64,000 bases of DNA from Bosea sp. Tri-49 (GCF_003952665.1 NZ_CP017946.1:5351001-5415000); one strand, 5' to 3'. Counted from the stretch's first letter, positions 1-8,406 are shown. Numbers and translations are program-made. Notes: generated from the sequence alone by a model not told the origin.

Positions 1-213
1 TATGCAGCGCTGCAGGAATTCGCCCCGGTCTTCGGCTACGCGCCGAACGACAAGCCGGCCGGGACCGAGCTGCCGGGCATCGATTTCGCGCAACTGGCTG
101 GTGGCCAGGGTGTGCCGGGCGAGCGGGTCGAGCGGCCCGAGGATCTCGCTCCGCGTCTGCGTGCCGCCTTCGCCGCGTCCGGCCCGAACCTGATCGACAT
201 CGTGATCGCCTGA
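1..213 (+). CDS. ThDP-dependent decarboxylase, C-terminal fragment (benzoylformate decarboxylase / acetolactate synthase family)
   Basis: Only the last 70 codons are inside the window; the reading frame is open from base 1 and ends in TGA at 211-213. The tail reads YAALQEFA, then LPGIDFAQLA and ends GPNLIDIVIA, which is the typical end of the pyrimidine-binding C-terminal domain of thiamine-diphosphate enzymes. The LPGIDF stretch followed by a final beta strand is closest in my memory to benzoylformate decarboxylase. The aldehyde dehydrogenase starting 17 bases downstream fits that: decarboxylation of an aryl keto acid would give an aldehyde for it to oxidise. The exact substrate cannot be read from this fragment. 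Confidence 0.75.
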   Translation, partial: YAALQEFAPVFGYAPNDKPAGTELPGIDFAQLAGGQGVPGERVERPEDLAPRLRAAFAASGPNLIDIVIA

Positions 214-230
214 GCTTCGAGGATCGAGAG

Positions 231-1697
231 ATGACCACCACCAGCACCGATGCCATCAACCTCCTGATCGACGGCAAGGCGATCGCAGCGACGGGCGGGG
301 GCGTCTTCGAGCGTCGCAATCCACTCGACGGCTCCGTCGCGAGCCGCGCCGCTGCTGCGACGCCGGACGACGCACGCGCCGCGATGGATGCCGCCGCTCG
401 TGCCTTCCCAGGCTGGTCGCAGACGCCCCCCGCGAAGCGCCGCGAATTGCTGGTCAAGGGTGCGCATGCGCTCGAGGCCCGCGCTGCCGACTTCACCGCC
501 GCGATGTCGGCCGAGACCGGCGCCTCCGCCATCTGGGCCGGCTTCAACGTCCATCTCGCTGCCGACATGCTGATCGAGGCCGCTTCGCTGACGACGCAGA
601 TCAGCGGCGAGGTCATTCCGTCCAACGTGCCTGGCAGCCTCGCCATGGCGATACGCCAACCGGCCGGCGTCGTGCTCGGCATGGCGCCGTGGAATGCGCC
701 GGTCATCCTTGCTACGCGCGCCATCGCGATGCCGCTCGCCTGCGGCAACACCGTCGTGCTGAAGGGCTCGGAGCTCTGCCCGCGCACGCATGGGCTGATC
801 ATTACGGCACTGCAGGAGGCGGGACTGCCTGATGGCGTCGTCAACTTCGTCACCAATGCGCCCGAGGACGCGGCCGAGGTCGTTGCGGCGATGGTGGCGC
901 ATCCGGCTGTGCGGCGGGTCAACTTCACCGGCTCGACCCATGTCGGCCGCATCATCGCGAAGCTCTGCGCCGAGCATCTGAAGCCGGTCGTGCTGGAGCT
1001 GGGCGGCAAGGCGCCGGCGCTTGTCCTCGATGATGCCGATCTCAATGCGGCGGTCGCCGGCATCGCCTTCGGCGCCTTCGCCAATTCGGGCCAGATCTGC
1101 ATGTCGACCGAACGCATCGTGGTCGACAGCAAGGTCGCCGACGATTTCGTCGCGAAACTTGCCACCAAGGCAACGAGCCTGCCGCTGGGCGATCCGCGCA
1201 AGGGGCCGGTCGTGCTCGGTTCGGTCGTCGACATGAAGGCAGTCGAGCGCTGTAACGGCCTGATCGAAGATGCGCTGGCGAAGGGCGCGACGCTCGTTTG
1301 CGGCGGCAAGGCGGAGACGACGCTGTTCCCGGCGACACTGCTCGACCATGTCACCCCGGCGATGCGGATCTATGGCGAGGAGAGCTTCGGCCCAGTCAAG
1401 GCGATCGTCCGCGTCGACGGCGAGGAGGCGGCGATCGCTTGCGCCAACGACAATCCCTATGGGCTGTCGGCCGCCGTCTTCACCGGCGATACGGCGCGCG
1501 GCTGGCGCGTCGCCTCGCGGATCGAATCCGGCATCTGCCATGTCAACGGCCCGACCGTGCATGACGAGGCGCAGATGCCGTTCGGCGGCGTCAAGAACAG
1601 CGGCTATGGCCGCTTCGGCGGGCGTGCCGGCATCGAGGCCTTCACCGAGCTGCGCTGGCTGACGCTGCAGACCACGCCGCGGCACTACCCGTTCTAG
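231..1697 (+). CDS. NAD(P)-dependent aldehyde dehydrogenase (vanillin/salicylaldehyde/benzaldehyde dehydrogenase type)
   Basis: A 488-residue, full-length ALDH-superfamily protein. Visible landmarks are the APWN motif (about 152-155), the FTGS nucleotide-binding turn (232-235), the general-base glutamate in LELGGK (E256) and the catalytic cysteine in NSGQIC (C290). The ICMSTERI context after the cysteine is typical of aromatic aldehyde dehydrogenases such as vanillin and salicylaldehyde dehydrogenases. The gene starts at ATG 231 with GAGAG just upstream. It probably forms an operon with the preceding ThDP decarboxylase and the following binding protein. The reaction is oxidation of an aldehyde to the acid; benzaldehyde-like substrates are an inference from context. 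Confidence 0.9.
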   Translation: MTTTSTDAINLLIDGKAIAATGGGVFERRNPLDGSVASRAAAATPDDARAAMDAAARAFPGWSQTPPAKRRELLVKGAHALEARAADFTAAMSAETGASAIWAGFNVHLAADMLIEAASLTTQISGEVIPSNVPGSLAMAIRQPAGVVLGMAPWNAPVILATRAIAMPLACGNTVVLKGSELCPRTHGLIITALQEAGLPDGVVNFVTNAPEDAAEVVAAMVAHPAVRRVNFTGSTHVGRIIAKLCAEHLKPVVLELGGKAPALVLDDADLNAAVAGIAFGAFANSGQICMSTERIVVDSKVADDFVAKLATKATSLPLGDPRKGPVVLGSVVDMKAVERCNGLIEDALAKGATLVCGGKAETTLFPATLLDHVTPAMRIYGEESFGPVKAIVRVDGEEAAIACANDNPYGLSAAVFTGDTARGWRVASRIESGICHVNGPTVHDEAQMPFGGVKNSGYGRFGGRAGIEAFTELRWLTLQTTPRHYPF

Positions 1698-1736
1698 ACG
1701 CGCCGAAGAGCGCGATCCAAGCCGAGGGAGGACAAG

Positions 1737-2780
1737 ATGATATCTGGGCAAGGCTCGATGACCACGCCATGCGGCTCGATCCCAGCGAATGCGCCGCCGA
1801 CGCGCCGGCAGACACTGGCACTGGCCGGTGCGGCGCTCCTATTTCCGGCATCCGCCGGCGGCCCAGCCCGCGCTGCGAGCTGGCGTCCGACCAAGAGCGT
1901 GCGGCTCGTGGTGCCCTTCGCCGCAGGCGGGGCCAACGACATCATCGCCCGCGTGCTCGGCGAGCAGTTGAGCGCGATGTGGCAGCAGCAGGTCTATATC
2001 GACAACAAGCCGGGGGCGAGCTCCAATATCGGCTCGGCCGATGTGGCGCGCTCCGAGCCCGACGGGCATCATCTCCTGATCACATCGAGTGCGATCGCGG
2101 TGAACCGCTTTCTCTTCGAGAAACTGCCCTTCGATCCGCTCGCAGACTTCGCGCCGCTGTCGCTGGCGGTCGTCATCCCCAATGTGATGGTGGTGCCTCC
2201 AAGCTCCAGCGCGCGCACCGTCGGCGACTTCATCGCCTTGGCGAAGGCGAAGCCCGGCACGCTGAATTTCGGCTCGGCGGGTGTCGGTTCCTCGCTGCAT
2301 CTGATCGGCGAGCTGTTCAAGCGCGCGGCCGGCATCGAGATGACCCACGTGCCCTATCGCGGCGCGGCGCCAGCCATGCAAGACCTGATGGGTGGGCGCA
2401 TCGACGTCATGTTCGATACGGTGACGGTCTCGATCAGCCAGATTCGCGGCGGCACGATCCGCGCCATCGGCGTCTCGACGCAGGAGCGTGTCCCGACGCT
2501 GCCAGAGGTGCCGCCGATCGGCGACACGCTGACGGGTTTCGATGTCGGCTCCTGGTTCGCGCTGTTCATGCCGGGCAAGGCGCCGCCCGAGATCGTGGCG
2601 CAGGTCTCCGCCGATGTTCAGGCCGCATTGCGGCAGGAGAAAGTGAAGACCCGGATCGAAGAGCTCGGCGGCCGTGTCGTCGCATCGACGCCGGAGGTGC
2701 TGGGCCGATATATGCGGGAGGAAATGGATCGCTGGGGCAAGTTGATCCGCGAGGCCGGAATCAAGGCCCAGGATGGCTGA
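1737..2780 (+). CDS. Bug/TctC-family tripartite tricarboxylate transporter substrate-binding protein
   Basis: 347 residues. The N-terminus holds a twin-arginine-like signal (RRQTLALAGAALLFPAS, roughly residues 22-38), followed by the family landmarks VRLVVPFAAGGANDIIARV and the DNKPGASSNIGS loop that binds the carboxylate ligand. GGAGGACAAG lies directly before ATG 1737. The protein would act in the periplasm delivering an organic acid to a TctAB-type membrane pair. No TctA or TctB gene is present in the window, which is common for this very expanded family. Its place 39 bases after the aldehyde dehydrogenase suggests a ligand from the same pathway, such as an aryl carboxylate. Confidence 0.9.
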   Translation: MISGQGSMTTPCGSIPANAPPTRRQTLALAGAALLFPASAGGPARAASWRPTKSVRLVVPFAAGGANDIIARVLGEQLSAMWQQQVYIDNKPGASSNIGSADVARSEPDGHHLLITSSAIAVNRFLFEKLPFDPLADFAPLSLAVVIPNVMVVPPSSSARTVGDFIALAKAKPGTLNFGSAGVGSSLHLIGELFKRAAGIEMTHVPYRGAAPAMQDLMGGRIDVMFDTVTVSISQIRGGTIRAIGVSTQERVPTLPEVPPIGDTLTGFDVGSWFALFMPGKAPPEIVAQVSADVQAALRQEKVKTRIEELGGRVVASTPEVLGRYMREEMDRWGKLIREAGIKAQDG

Positions 2781-2877
2781 TCGCCCAGCTGCCGCCGGTG
2801 CAGCGCAGGGCCAAGGGCTGGACAATCGTCGGCATGAAGTCAGACTGGCGGGCGATCTTCGTCACGGGACGCCAGGC

Positions 2878-3774
2878 ATGCTGAAAGACGGATTGGTCGA
2901 ACGCTTCAGGGTCACCGATGGCGGTGATTTCCGGCTGAAGCGTTTTGATCCTGCCGACACCGGCGGCCTGGATCTCGACAAGGACGAGGCGCGCGAGCTG
3001 CTGCAGAGCGGCGTCAAGCGCCTGCGCAACCTTCAGGAGCGTCTCTTTGCGGAGAAGCGCTGGTCGGTTCTCATCGTCCTGCAGGCGATCGATACCGCCG
3101 GCAAGGACGGGACGATCGAGCACGTCATGTCGGGCGTCAATCCGCAGGGCTGCGAGGTCACCTCGTTCAAGGCTCCGAGCTCGCTCGAGCTTCGCCACGA
3201 CTTTCTTTGGCGCACGACCTGCGCGCTGCCCGAGCGCGGCGAAATCGGTATCTTCAACCGCTCCTATTACGAGGAGGTGCTGGTCGTCCGCGTCCACGAG
3301 GAGCTGCTGGCGAAACAGGGGCTGGCGCCCGAGCTGATCGGCAAGGACATCTGGCGCGAGCGCTTCGAGAGTATCCGCGATTTCGAGAAGCACTTGGCGC
3401 GCAACGGCACGGTGATCCTGAAGTTCTTCCTCAACCTGTCGAAGGATGAGCAGCGGCGGCGGTTCCTGGCGCGGATCGACGAGCCGGACAAGAACTGGAA
3501 GTTCGAGCCCGGCGATCTTGCCGAACGCAAACACTGGGATGCGTATCAGCGCTTCTACGAGGACGCGATCGCCAACACCGCGACCGAGCACGCTCCCTGG
3601 CACGTCGTGCCGGCCGACAACAAATGGTTCACCCGGCTGCTGGTGGCGGCGACGATCGTCGAGCGCCTCGAGCAGCTCGACCCGCAATTCCCGGCGGTCG
3701 ATGCGGAAGTGCGCAAGGCGATGGTCATGGCCCGAAAGGAACTGCTGGCCGAAGACGACAAGCGCAAAGGGTGA
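2878..3774 (+). CDS. Polyphosphate kinase 2 family protein (polyphosphate:nucleotide phosphotransferase)
   Basis: PPK2 transfers phosphate between polyphosphate and nucleotides in the cytoplasm. From the start chosen here the protein has 298 residues with a Walker A-like segment AIDTAGKDGTIEHVMSG (about 70-86), NPQGCEVTSFKAPS after it, and a Walker B-like segment EIGIFNRSYYEEVLVVRVH (122-140). This arrangement matches the PPK2-related group that phosphorylates AMP/ADP. An in-frame ATG at 2773 would add 35 residues of low-complexity sequence and overlap the previous gene by 8 bases; family proteins begin close to the FDPADTGG segment, so ATG 2878 is preferred although its ribosome site is weak. 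It looks functionally unrelated to its neighbours. Confidence 0.88.
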   Translation: MLKDGLVERFRVTDGGDFRLKRFDPADTGGLDLDKDEARELLQSGVKRLRNLQERLFAEKRWSVLIVLQAIDTAGKDGTIEHVMSGVNPQGCEVTSFKAPSSLELRHDFLWRTTCALPERGEIGIFNRSYYEEVLVVRVHEELLAKQGLAPELIGKDIWRERFESIRDFEKHLARNGTVILKFFLNLSKDEQRRRFLARIDEPDKNWKFEPGDLAERKHWDAYQRFYEDAIANTATEHAPWHVVPADNKWFTRLLVAATIVERLEQLDPQFPAVDAEVRKAMVMARKELLAEDDKRKG

Positions 3775-3846
3775 GCCGCTGGCCTTTTCCGAGGCGAACC
3801 GACCTGCTAGCCTTGCCGGAATGGGCTTTCTGGACATGAGCGGGCT

Positions 3847-5082
3847 GTGACAGCAAAGCCCCCTGGCGGTTCTGTCGCCGCGCTTGGCGCCATCGTCGCG
3901 GGTGCCTTGATCCTGCAGGTTGCCGGCACGATCGTGAACACGGTGGTGCCGTTGCAGATGGCGATCGCTGGCCAGCCGCCGCTGCTGATCGGCCTCGTCG
4001 CCTCGGCCTATTCGCTCGGTTTCCTGATCGGCTGCTTCGTCAATCCCTCGCTCGTTCGCCGGGTCGGCCACATCCGCGGCTTTGCGGTGTTTGCGGCGCT
4101 CCAGGCGGTCTCGACGCTGAGCTTTCCCTTGCTGCCGGAAGCGTGGTGGGGGCTGGCGCGGCTGGTCATGGGCCTGGCGGCAGCCGGCCACGGCATCTGC
4201 ATCGAGAGCTGGATCAGCGGACAGGCCAATCGGGCCCAGCGCGGCCGCATCTTCGGCATCTACCAGATCCTCAACCGCGTCGCGCTGATCGGCTCGCAGA
4301 TCGGCGTGGGCTATGTCGCCATCCAGTCGCAGGACGTCTTCCTCTTCGCCAGCATGGCCTTCTCCCTTGCGCTGATCCCGGTTGCGCTGACGCGCGCGCG
4401 GGGGCCGGAGTCGAGCGAGATCGTTTCGGTCGGATTGCGGACGCTATGGTCGCAAGCGCCGGCCGCGGTGGTCGGCTGCCTCTATGTCGGGCTGGTGGGC
4501 GGCCCGCTGACGAGCGTGACTCCCGCTTACGGCATCCTGTCCGGGCTCGATCAGCGCGCCACCATCCTGCTCACGGCGGGCATCCAGATCGGCGCGCTCC
4601 TGTTGCAATGGCCGATGAGCCTGCTGGCCGACCGGATCGCGAGCCGCCTGATCATGCTCATCGCCACCAGCATCGTCGCGGTCACCGCAGCTGGGCTCGC
4701 GGTGCTCCTGCAGGTCGACCCGGCCCATGGCCGGTTCTGGCTCTTCGGCCTGTTCGCGCTGATCGGCGGCTGCGGCATCCCGCTCTATACGGTTGCGGTC
4801 ACGCACGCCTATTTCCGGATGGGGCGCGACCATGCGGTCGGGCTCTCGGCGCAGCTTCTGTTCCTCTGGGGCACAGGCTCGGCGATCGGACCGCTCGCCG
4901 CGACCCTGCTGATGCAGTTCATGGGCCCGCAGGGGATGCTGATCTATCTCACCGGACTGTCGGTGGCCGTCGCGATCTATATCGCGCTGCGGATCTCGCG
5001 AAACCCGTCGCCACCGATGGTCGATGGCGAGCGGGGCACGACCGGGCCGACGATCCCGGACATCGAGATGACCAAGCGCTAG
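3847..5082 (+). CDS. MFS transporter, YcaD-like
   Basis: 411 residues starting at GTG 3847, with about twelve hydrophobic membrane segments and the usual short charged loop after helix 2 (RRVGHIRG). The segment IESWISGQANRAQRGRIFGIYQ between helices 4 and 6 matches the YcaD-type MFS group, whose substrates are not well known. The C-terminal tail after the last helix is polar and short. The gene stands alone between the PPK2 gene and a convergent MFS gene. The substrate cannot be assigned. Confidence 0.85.
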   Translation: MTAKPPGGSVAALGAIVAGALILQVAGTIVNTVVPLQMAIAGQPPLLIGLVASAYSLGFLIGCFVNPSLVRRVGHIRGFAVFAALQAVSTLSFPLLPEAWWGLARLVMGLAAAGHGICIESWISGQANRAQRGRIFGIYQILNRVALIGSQIGVGYVAIQSQDVFLFASMAFSLALIPVALTRARGPESSEIVSVGLRTLWSQAPAAVVGCLYVGLVGGPLTSVTPAYGILSGLDQRATILLTAGIQIGALLLQWPMSLLADRIASRLIMLIATSIVAVTAAGLAVLLQVDPAHGRFWLFGLFALIGGCGIPLYTVAVTHAYFRMGRDHAVGLSAQLLFLWGTGSAIGPLAATLLMQFMGPQGMLIYLTGLSVAVAIYIALRISRNPSPPMVDGERGTTGPTIPDIEMTKR

Positions 5083-5143
5083 AGCATTTTCGAGCGAAGT
5101 GGATACCGGTTGGCGTGAAGAAAATACGATAAAACAAGGAGAT
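5083..5143. repeat. Intergenic repeat element of the Hyphomicrobiales type
   Basis: The stretch directly after the stop codon begins AGAGCATTTTCGAGCGAAGT, continues GGATACCGGTTGGCGTGAAG, and ends with an AAAACAAGGAGATAG segment. I recognise this as resembling a short dispersed element seen between genes of Bosea, Methylobacterium and related bacteria. Only one copy is visible in the window, so repeat status rests on memory rather than on internal comparison. Confidence 0.6.
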
Positions 5144-5175
5144 AGAACATGTCCGCGATAGCGCGGACATGTTCT
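5144..5175. terminator. Perfect 14-bp hairpin between convergent MFS genes
   Basis: AGAACATGTCCGCG (5144-5157), loop ATAG, then the exact reverse complement (5162-5175). It sits between the ends of two convergent genes. No long T-tract follows on either side, so it may stop transcription weakly in both directions or simply be the distal part of the adjoining repeat element. Confidence 0.6.
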
Positions 5176-5183
5176 AGCAGGCG

Positions 5184-6395
5184 CTACGCCATCGCCAGTT
5201 CCGGCTGTTTCTTGGGGAAGGGCCGGAAGGTCAGCAGGATCAGCATCGCCCCCAGGCCCATGACCCAGGAGCCGACATACATCGGCGCGTAGGTGCCGAA
5301 GCGGTCGTAGATCAGGCCGCCGAGCAGCGGGCCGGTCGACATGCCGAGGCTCCCGGCCATCGCTGTGCCGCCGATGATCGTTCCCATCATCTTCAGGGGG
5401 AAGTTCTCGCGGATGATCACGGCGTAGAGCGGCATCGTGCCGGCGTAGATGAAGCCGACCAGCACCGCCACGGCATAGAAGCCGCCGAGCTCACCGACGA
5501 AGGCATAGGCGAGCACGCCGAAGGCCTGCGTCAGCAGCCCGAGCACAAGGACGCGCTGCGCGCCGAACCGGTCGCCGGCCAAACCGAAGCCTAGGCGGCC
5601 GAACATGCCGGCCAACCCCTCGACGCTGTAGATCGACACGGCCGCGAGCATCGGGATGCCGCAGGTCACGGCGTAGCTCACCGTATGGAAGATCGGGCCG
5701 GAATGGGTGGCGCAGCAGAAGAAGTTCGCCAGCATCAACGTGATGAATTGCGGCGAGCGCACCGCCTGGCCGACGCTCATGCCCGATTGCGGCTCATCGG
5801 CAATCGCCTCGCCCTGCGCCGCAGCCTCCAGGGCCGGCGGCCGGCGCACGAGAAGCGCCGCGGGGATCATCAGCACGGCCGCGATGCCGGCGATGATCTG
5901 CATGGCGGTGCGCCAGTCATGGCTGGTGACCAGCCAGGCCGCGAGCGGCGCCATCGTCATCGGCGCCATGCCCATGCCGGCAGAGACGAGCGAGACGGCA
6001 AGGCCGCGCTGGGTGTCGAACCAGCCGGTGACGCAGGCCATCATCGGCGCGAAGACGGCGGCCGTCGCCGCGCCGACCAGGAGGCCGAAGAGGAGCTGGA
6101 ACTCGATCAGCGAGTCGGCGCGGCTGGCGAGCGCCAGGCTCGCAGCCAGCACGACCGATCCGGTGAGCACCACCGGGCGCGGCCCGTAGCGGTCGGAGAG
6201 GCCGCCCCAGACCATGCTGGCGGCGGCCATGGCGAGGAAGCCGAATGTCATCGCGGCGGAGATGCCTGTGACCGACCAGCCGGTGTCCTGCGACATCGGC
6301 CGCAGGAAGACGGGCAGCGAGAACATGGCGCCGATCGCAACGCAGCCCAAAAGGCCGCCTGCCGCGACGATCACCCAGCGATAGGATTGGTTCAT
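5184..6395 (-). CDS. MFS transporter (oxalate/formate antiporter or monocarboxylate-like)
   Basis: 403 residues from the chosen start, with twelve hydrophobic segments. The segment between helices 2 and 3 reads GGLSDRYGPRPVVLTGS, and the N-terminal FSLPVFLRPMSQDTGWSVTG resembles the OFA/monocarboxylate branch of the superfamily. The reading frame is open up to 6464, but the ATG at 6395 has GGAG eight bases upstream and begins right before the first membrane helix (MNQSYRWVIVAAGG). The gene is transcribed alone or with the PhnB-like gene upstream of it. A monocarboxylate substrate is a family-level guess. Confidence 0.85.
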   Translation of the reverse strand: MNQSYRWVIVAAGGLLGCVAIGAMFSLPVFLRPMSQDTGWSVTGISAAMTFGFLAMAAASMVWGGLSDRYGPRPVVLTGSVVLAASLALASRADSLIEFQLLFGLLVGAATAAVFAPMMACVTGWFDTQRGLAVSLVSAGMGMAPMTMAPLAAWLVTSHDWRTAMQIIAGIAAVLMIPAALLVRRPPALEAAAQGEAIADEPQSGMSVGQAVRSPQFITLMLANFFCCATHSGPIFHTVSYAVTCGIPMLAAVSIYSVEGLAGMFGRLGFGLAGDRFGAQRVLVLGLLTQAFGVLAYAFVGELGGFYAVAVLVGFIYAGTMPLYAVIIRENFPLKMMGTIIGGTAMAGSLGMSTGPLLGGLIYDRFGTYAPMYVGSWVMGLGAMLILLTFRPFPKKQPELAMA

Positions 6396-6467
6396 GGAAT
6401 TCTCCGGGGCGCTCCGTGCACCGCCCGAGCTGTCTTGAGACATCGCGCGCGGTCGATACCCCAAGGA

Positions 6468-6510
6468 CGCAGCGGCATCGGAGATGCCGACATGCCGCTG
6501 CGGATTTTTT
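6468..6510 (+). terminator. Intrinsic terminator-like hairpin in plus-strand orientation
   Basis: CGCAGCGGCAT (6468-6478) pairs perfectly with ATGCCGCTGCG (6492-6502) and is followed by GATTTTTT (6503-6510). The T-tract is on the plus strand although both neighbouring genes run on the minus strand; on the minus strand the hairpin is followed only by TCCTTGGGG. See the finding on a possible antisense transcript. Confidence 0.6.
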
Positions 6511-6524
6511 CGCGTGGCGTGGGA

Positions 6525-6974
6525 TCAGCCCTGCGGCGGCTTCCAGTCGCCCGACGGGATGGTGTTGACCATCCACGGGATGCCGAACTTGTCGACCAGC
6601 GAGCCGAAGCCGGGCGACCAGAAGGTCTCGCTGAACGGCATCACGGGCTTGCCGCCTTCGGCGAGTTGCTCGAACCAGCGCTGGCCTTCAGCCTTGTCGT
6701 TGGTGTGCAGGGTGACGTCAAAGCCGTTCTTGGGCTTGTCGACATTCGGTGCCCAGGCGGTGTCCATGTCGGCACCCATTATTGCCTGATCGCTGACCTC
6801 GAGCCAGCAATGCATCAGCCAGCTTTTGTACGTGTCGTCGGCCGGCATCCCCATGCCGGGCGGCGCATCGCCATAGGGCATGGCGGCGGTGATCTTGCCG
6901 CCGAGGACCTTGGCGTAGAACTCGAACGCCTCGCGGCACTGGCCGCGGAAGCTCAAACTGGTCACGATCTTCAT
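6525..6974 (-). CDS. VOC-superfamily PhnB-like protein
   Basis: 149 residues of a single PhnB-type fold (once called 3-demethylubiquinone-9 methyltransferase domain). It starts MKIVTSLSFRGQCREAFEFY and has the family features VLGGKITAAMPYGD and the C-terminal FGSLVDKFGIPWMVN. AAGGAGACGACC precedes ATG 6974, so this start is chosen over the longer frame to 7079. Members of this family are small cytosolic proteins of mostly unknown activity, often controlled by ArsR-type repressors. A 12-bp palindrome lies about 90 bases upstream. Confidence 0.85.
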   Translation of the reverse strand: MKIVTSLSFRGQCREAFEFYAKVLGGKITAAMPYGDAPPGMGMPADDTYKSWLMHCWLEVSDQAIMGADMDTAWAPNVDKPKNGFDVTLHTNDKAEGQRWFEQLAEGGKPVMPFSETFWSPGFGSLVDKFGIPWMVNTIPSGDWKPPQG

Positions 6975-7065
6975 GGTCGTCTCCTTTTCCCTCGAGAGGT
7001 TCCGATAGGCGCCAGGCAGGATAACGGCGCGGCTCCCAGAAGCAGTCAGCATCGGCTCGGTGAAC

Positions 7066-7077
7066 GTTGATATCAAC
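7066..7077. promoter_or_regulatory. Perfect palindrome GTTGATATCAAC, candidate operator
   Basis: A 12-bp perfect dyad in the divergent region between the PhnB-like gene (start 6974) and the LytTR regulator gene (7160). ArsR-family repressors, which often control PhnB-like genes, use short AT-centred dyads of this kind, but no ArsR gene is seen in the window. Confidence 0.4.
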
Positions 7078-7159
7078 ATTTAAAGGCAGCGAGTGACAAT
7101 CTCCGGCAGCATGCTGGTGTGCGGCGAGCGCCTGCCTCTTAAATGTCTATCACTGCATC

Positions 7160-8230
7160 ATGGCTGGGCATTGGCCATCGACATTTCGGTTGCGAGTGCG
7201 CGGGCGTCCGGCCAAATACGCCGATCCGGCGAGGGCGAACGCTGTGCGTGAGAATGGGAGCCAGCAGCAACAGGACCGTGGTGGTGCGTGGGACGACGTC
7301 CTGGCCGGCCAGGGACCGGATGCGGTCTACGAAGCTCATTCGTTTGCCGATTGCGGCGACGCTGCGGGATCGGATTGGCCTTATCGCATGGCGAGATGGC
7401 TGCTGCGCGAACCTGTCGATCTCGCGATCACCGCAGCTTTGGCCGAGATTGGCGAGCTGGCCGGAGCGGACCGGGCCTGGATGTTCGAATACGACGCCGA
7501 GCTGCTACGCTTCCAGAACACCCATGAGTGGAGCCGGCAAGGCGTCCGTTCCTTCGTCGAGGACCTGCAGAACACGCCGGTTACGATGATCGCCTGGCTC
7601 CACCAGTTCCTGGCGAAGGCCAAGGCGGTGATGATCAACCGCGTCGCCGAGCTGCCGCGCCCGGCGCGCCCGCTCCAGGTCGAGATGCTCAGGCAGAGCG
7701 ACAAGAGCGTGCTCAGCGTGCCGGTCATTCATGATGGACGCCTGCGCGCCTGCATCGGTTTCGATGCGACCATTGCGACCCGGCGCTGGTCGCCTGGGGA
7801 TATCGGGGCACTGTTCCGATGCGCCGAGCTGGTCGCGCTGGCGCGCTATGGCTCCCTCCGTGGCGGGCAGGCTCTCGCCAATTCTTCCCGAGGGTTCGCG
7901 CCGCTGATCTATCTGCGCCGACAGGGGACGATCATTGGCGTCGAGCCGCAAGCCATCCTCGGGGTCCGATCGGCGCGCGACTATGCGAAAATCTGGCTGC
8001 AGGACGGATCGACGGTGCTGGACCTGCGCCCGCTCACGATCTGGGCCGGGCTCTTGCCGGCAGCGTCGTTCCTGCGCATCCACCGCACGGCGATCGTCAA
8101 CCTGCAGCATGTGAGCGGCCTCGACCGGCGCGCCGGGGAGCGCTGGACGATCGGGCTCGGCCGCTTCGCTGAAGCCTGGCCGGTGTCGCGTCCTTACCGG
8201 CAGGAGCTGCGGCAACGCCTCGGCGTTTGA
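7160..8230 (+). CDS. GAF and LytTR domain transcriptional regulator
   Basis: Up to 356 residues. After a poorly structured first 75 residues comes a GAF-like sensor domain (about 85-230; ALAEIGELAGADRAWMFEYD) and a C-terminal LytTR DNA-binding domain (about 250-356) with the hallmark FLRIHRTAIVNLQHV. No membrane helices or receiver domain are seen, so it looks like a one-component cytosolic sensor. The start is uncertain: GTG 7244 (with GAGGG upstream) or ATG 7388, just before the GAF domain, are both possible. It is encoded directly before the ampH-like gene and the large autotransporter, and probably controls them; a matching direct repeat lies at 8312-8341. Confidence 0.85.
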   Translation: MAGHWPSTFRLRVRGRPAKYADPARANAVRENGSQQQQDRGGAWDDVLAGQGPDAVYEAHSFADCGDAAGSDWPYRMARWLLREPVDLAITAALAEIGELAGADRAWMFEYDAELLRFQNTHEWSRQGVRSFVEDLQNTPVTMIAWLHQFLAKAKAVMINRVAELPRPARPLQVEMLRQSDKSVLSVPVIHDGRLRACIGFDATIATRRWSPGDIGALFRCAELVALARYGSLRGGQALANSSRGFAPLIYLRRQGTIIGVEPQAILGVRSARDYAKIWLQDGSTVLDLRPLTIWAGLLPAASFLRIHRTAIVNLQHVSGLDRRAGERWTIGLGRFAEAWPVSRPYRQELRQRLGV

Positions 8231-8311
8231 CTGCCGGCGCCTGATTCGGCGTTGCCTGGGACAACCCGCCAATTAACTGATTTCTCATGATGAATCCGGC
8301 CTGAAGTGCCG

Positions 8312-8341
8312 TTCGTCGAACCGGCATGTCCATTGGTCGAA
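8312..8341. promoter_or_regulatory. Direct repeat with 21-bp period, candidate LytTR operator
   Basis: TTCGTCGAA (8312-8320) and TTGGTCGAA (8333-8341) differ at one of nine positions and begin exactly 21 bases apart. LytTR proteins bind paired direct repeats about two helical turns apart. The pair lies 66-95 bases before the ampH-like start and downstream of the LytTR gene. Confidence 0.5.
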
Positions 8342-8406
8342 TTCCGCTTGCCGCTTCGCCTGTGCGCGAGACCATGCGGAAACCGATCGAGAAACCCGCT
8401 TAGCCT

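Noticed and set aside
36..1751. 571-codon minus-strand open frame opposite the aldehyde dehydrogenase
   Set aside because: No recognisable domain and the plus strand codes for a conserved enzyme.
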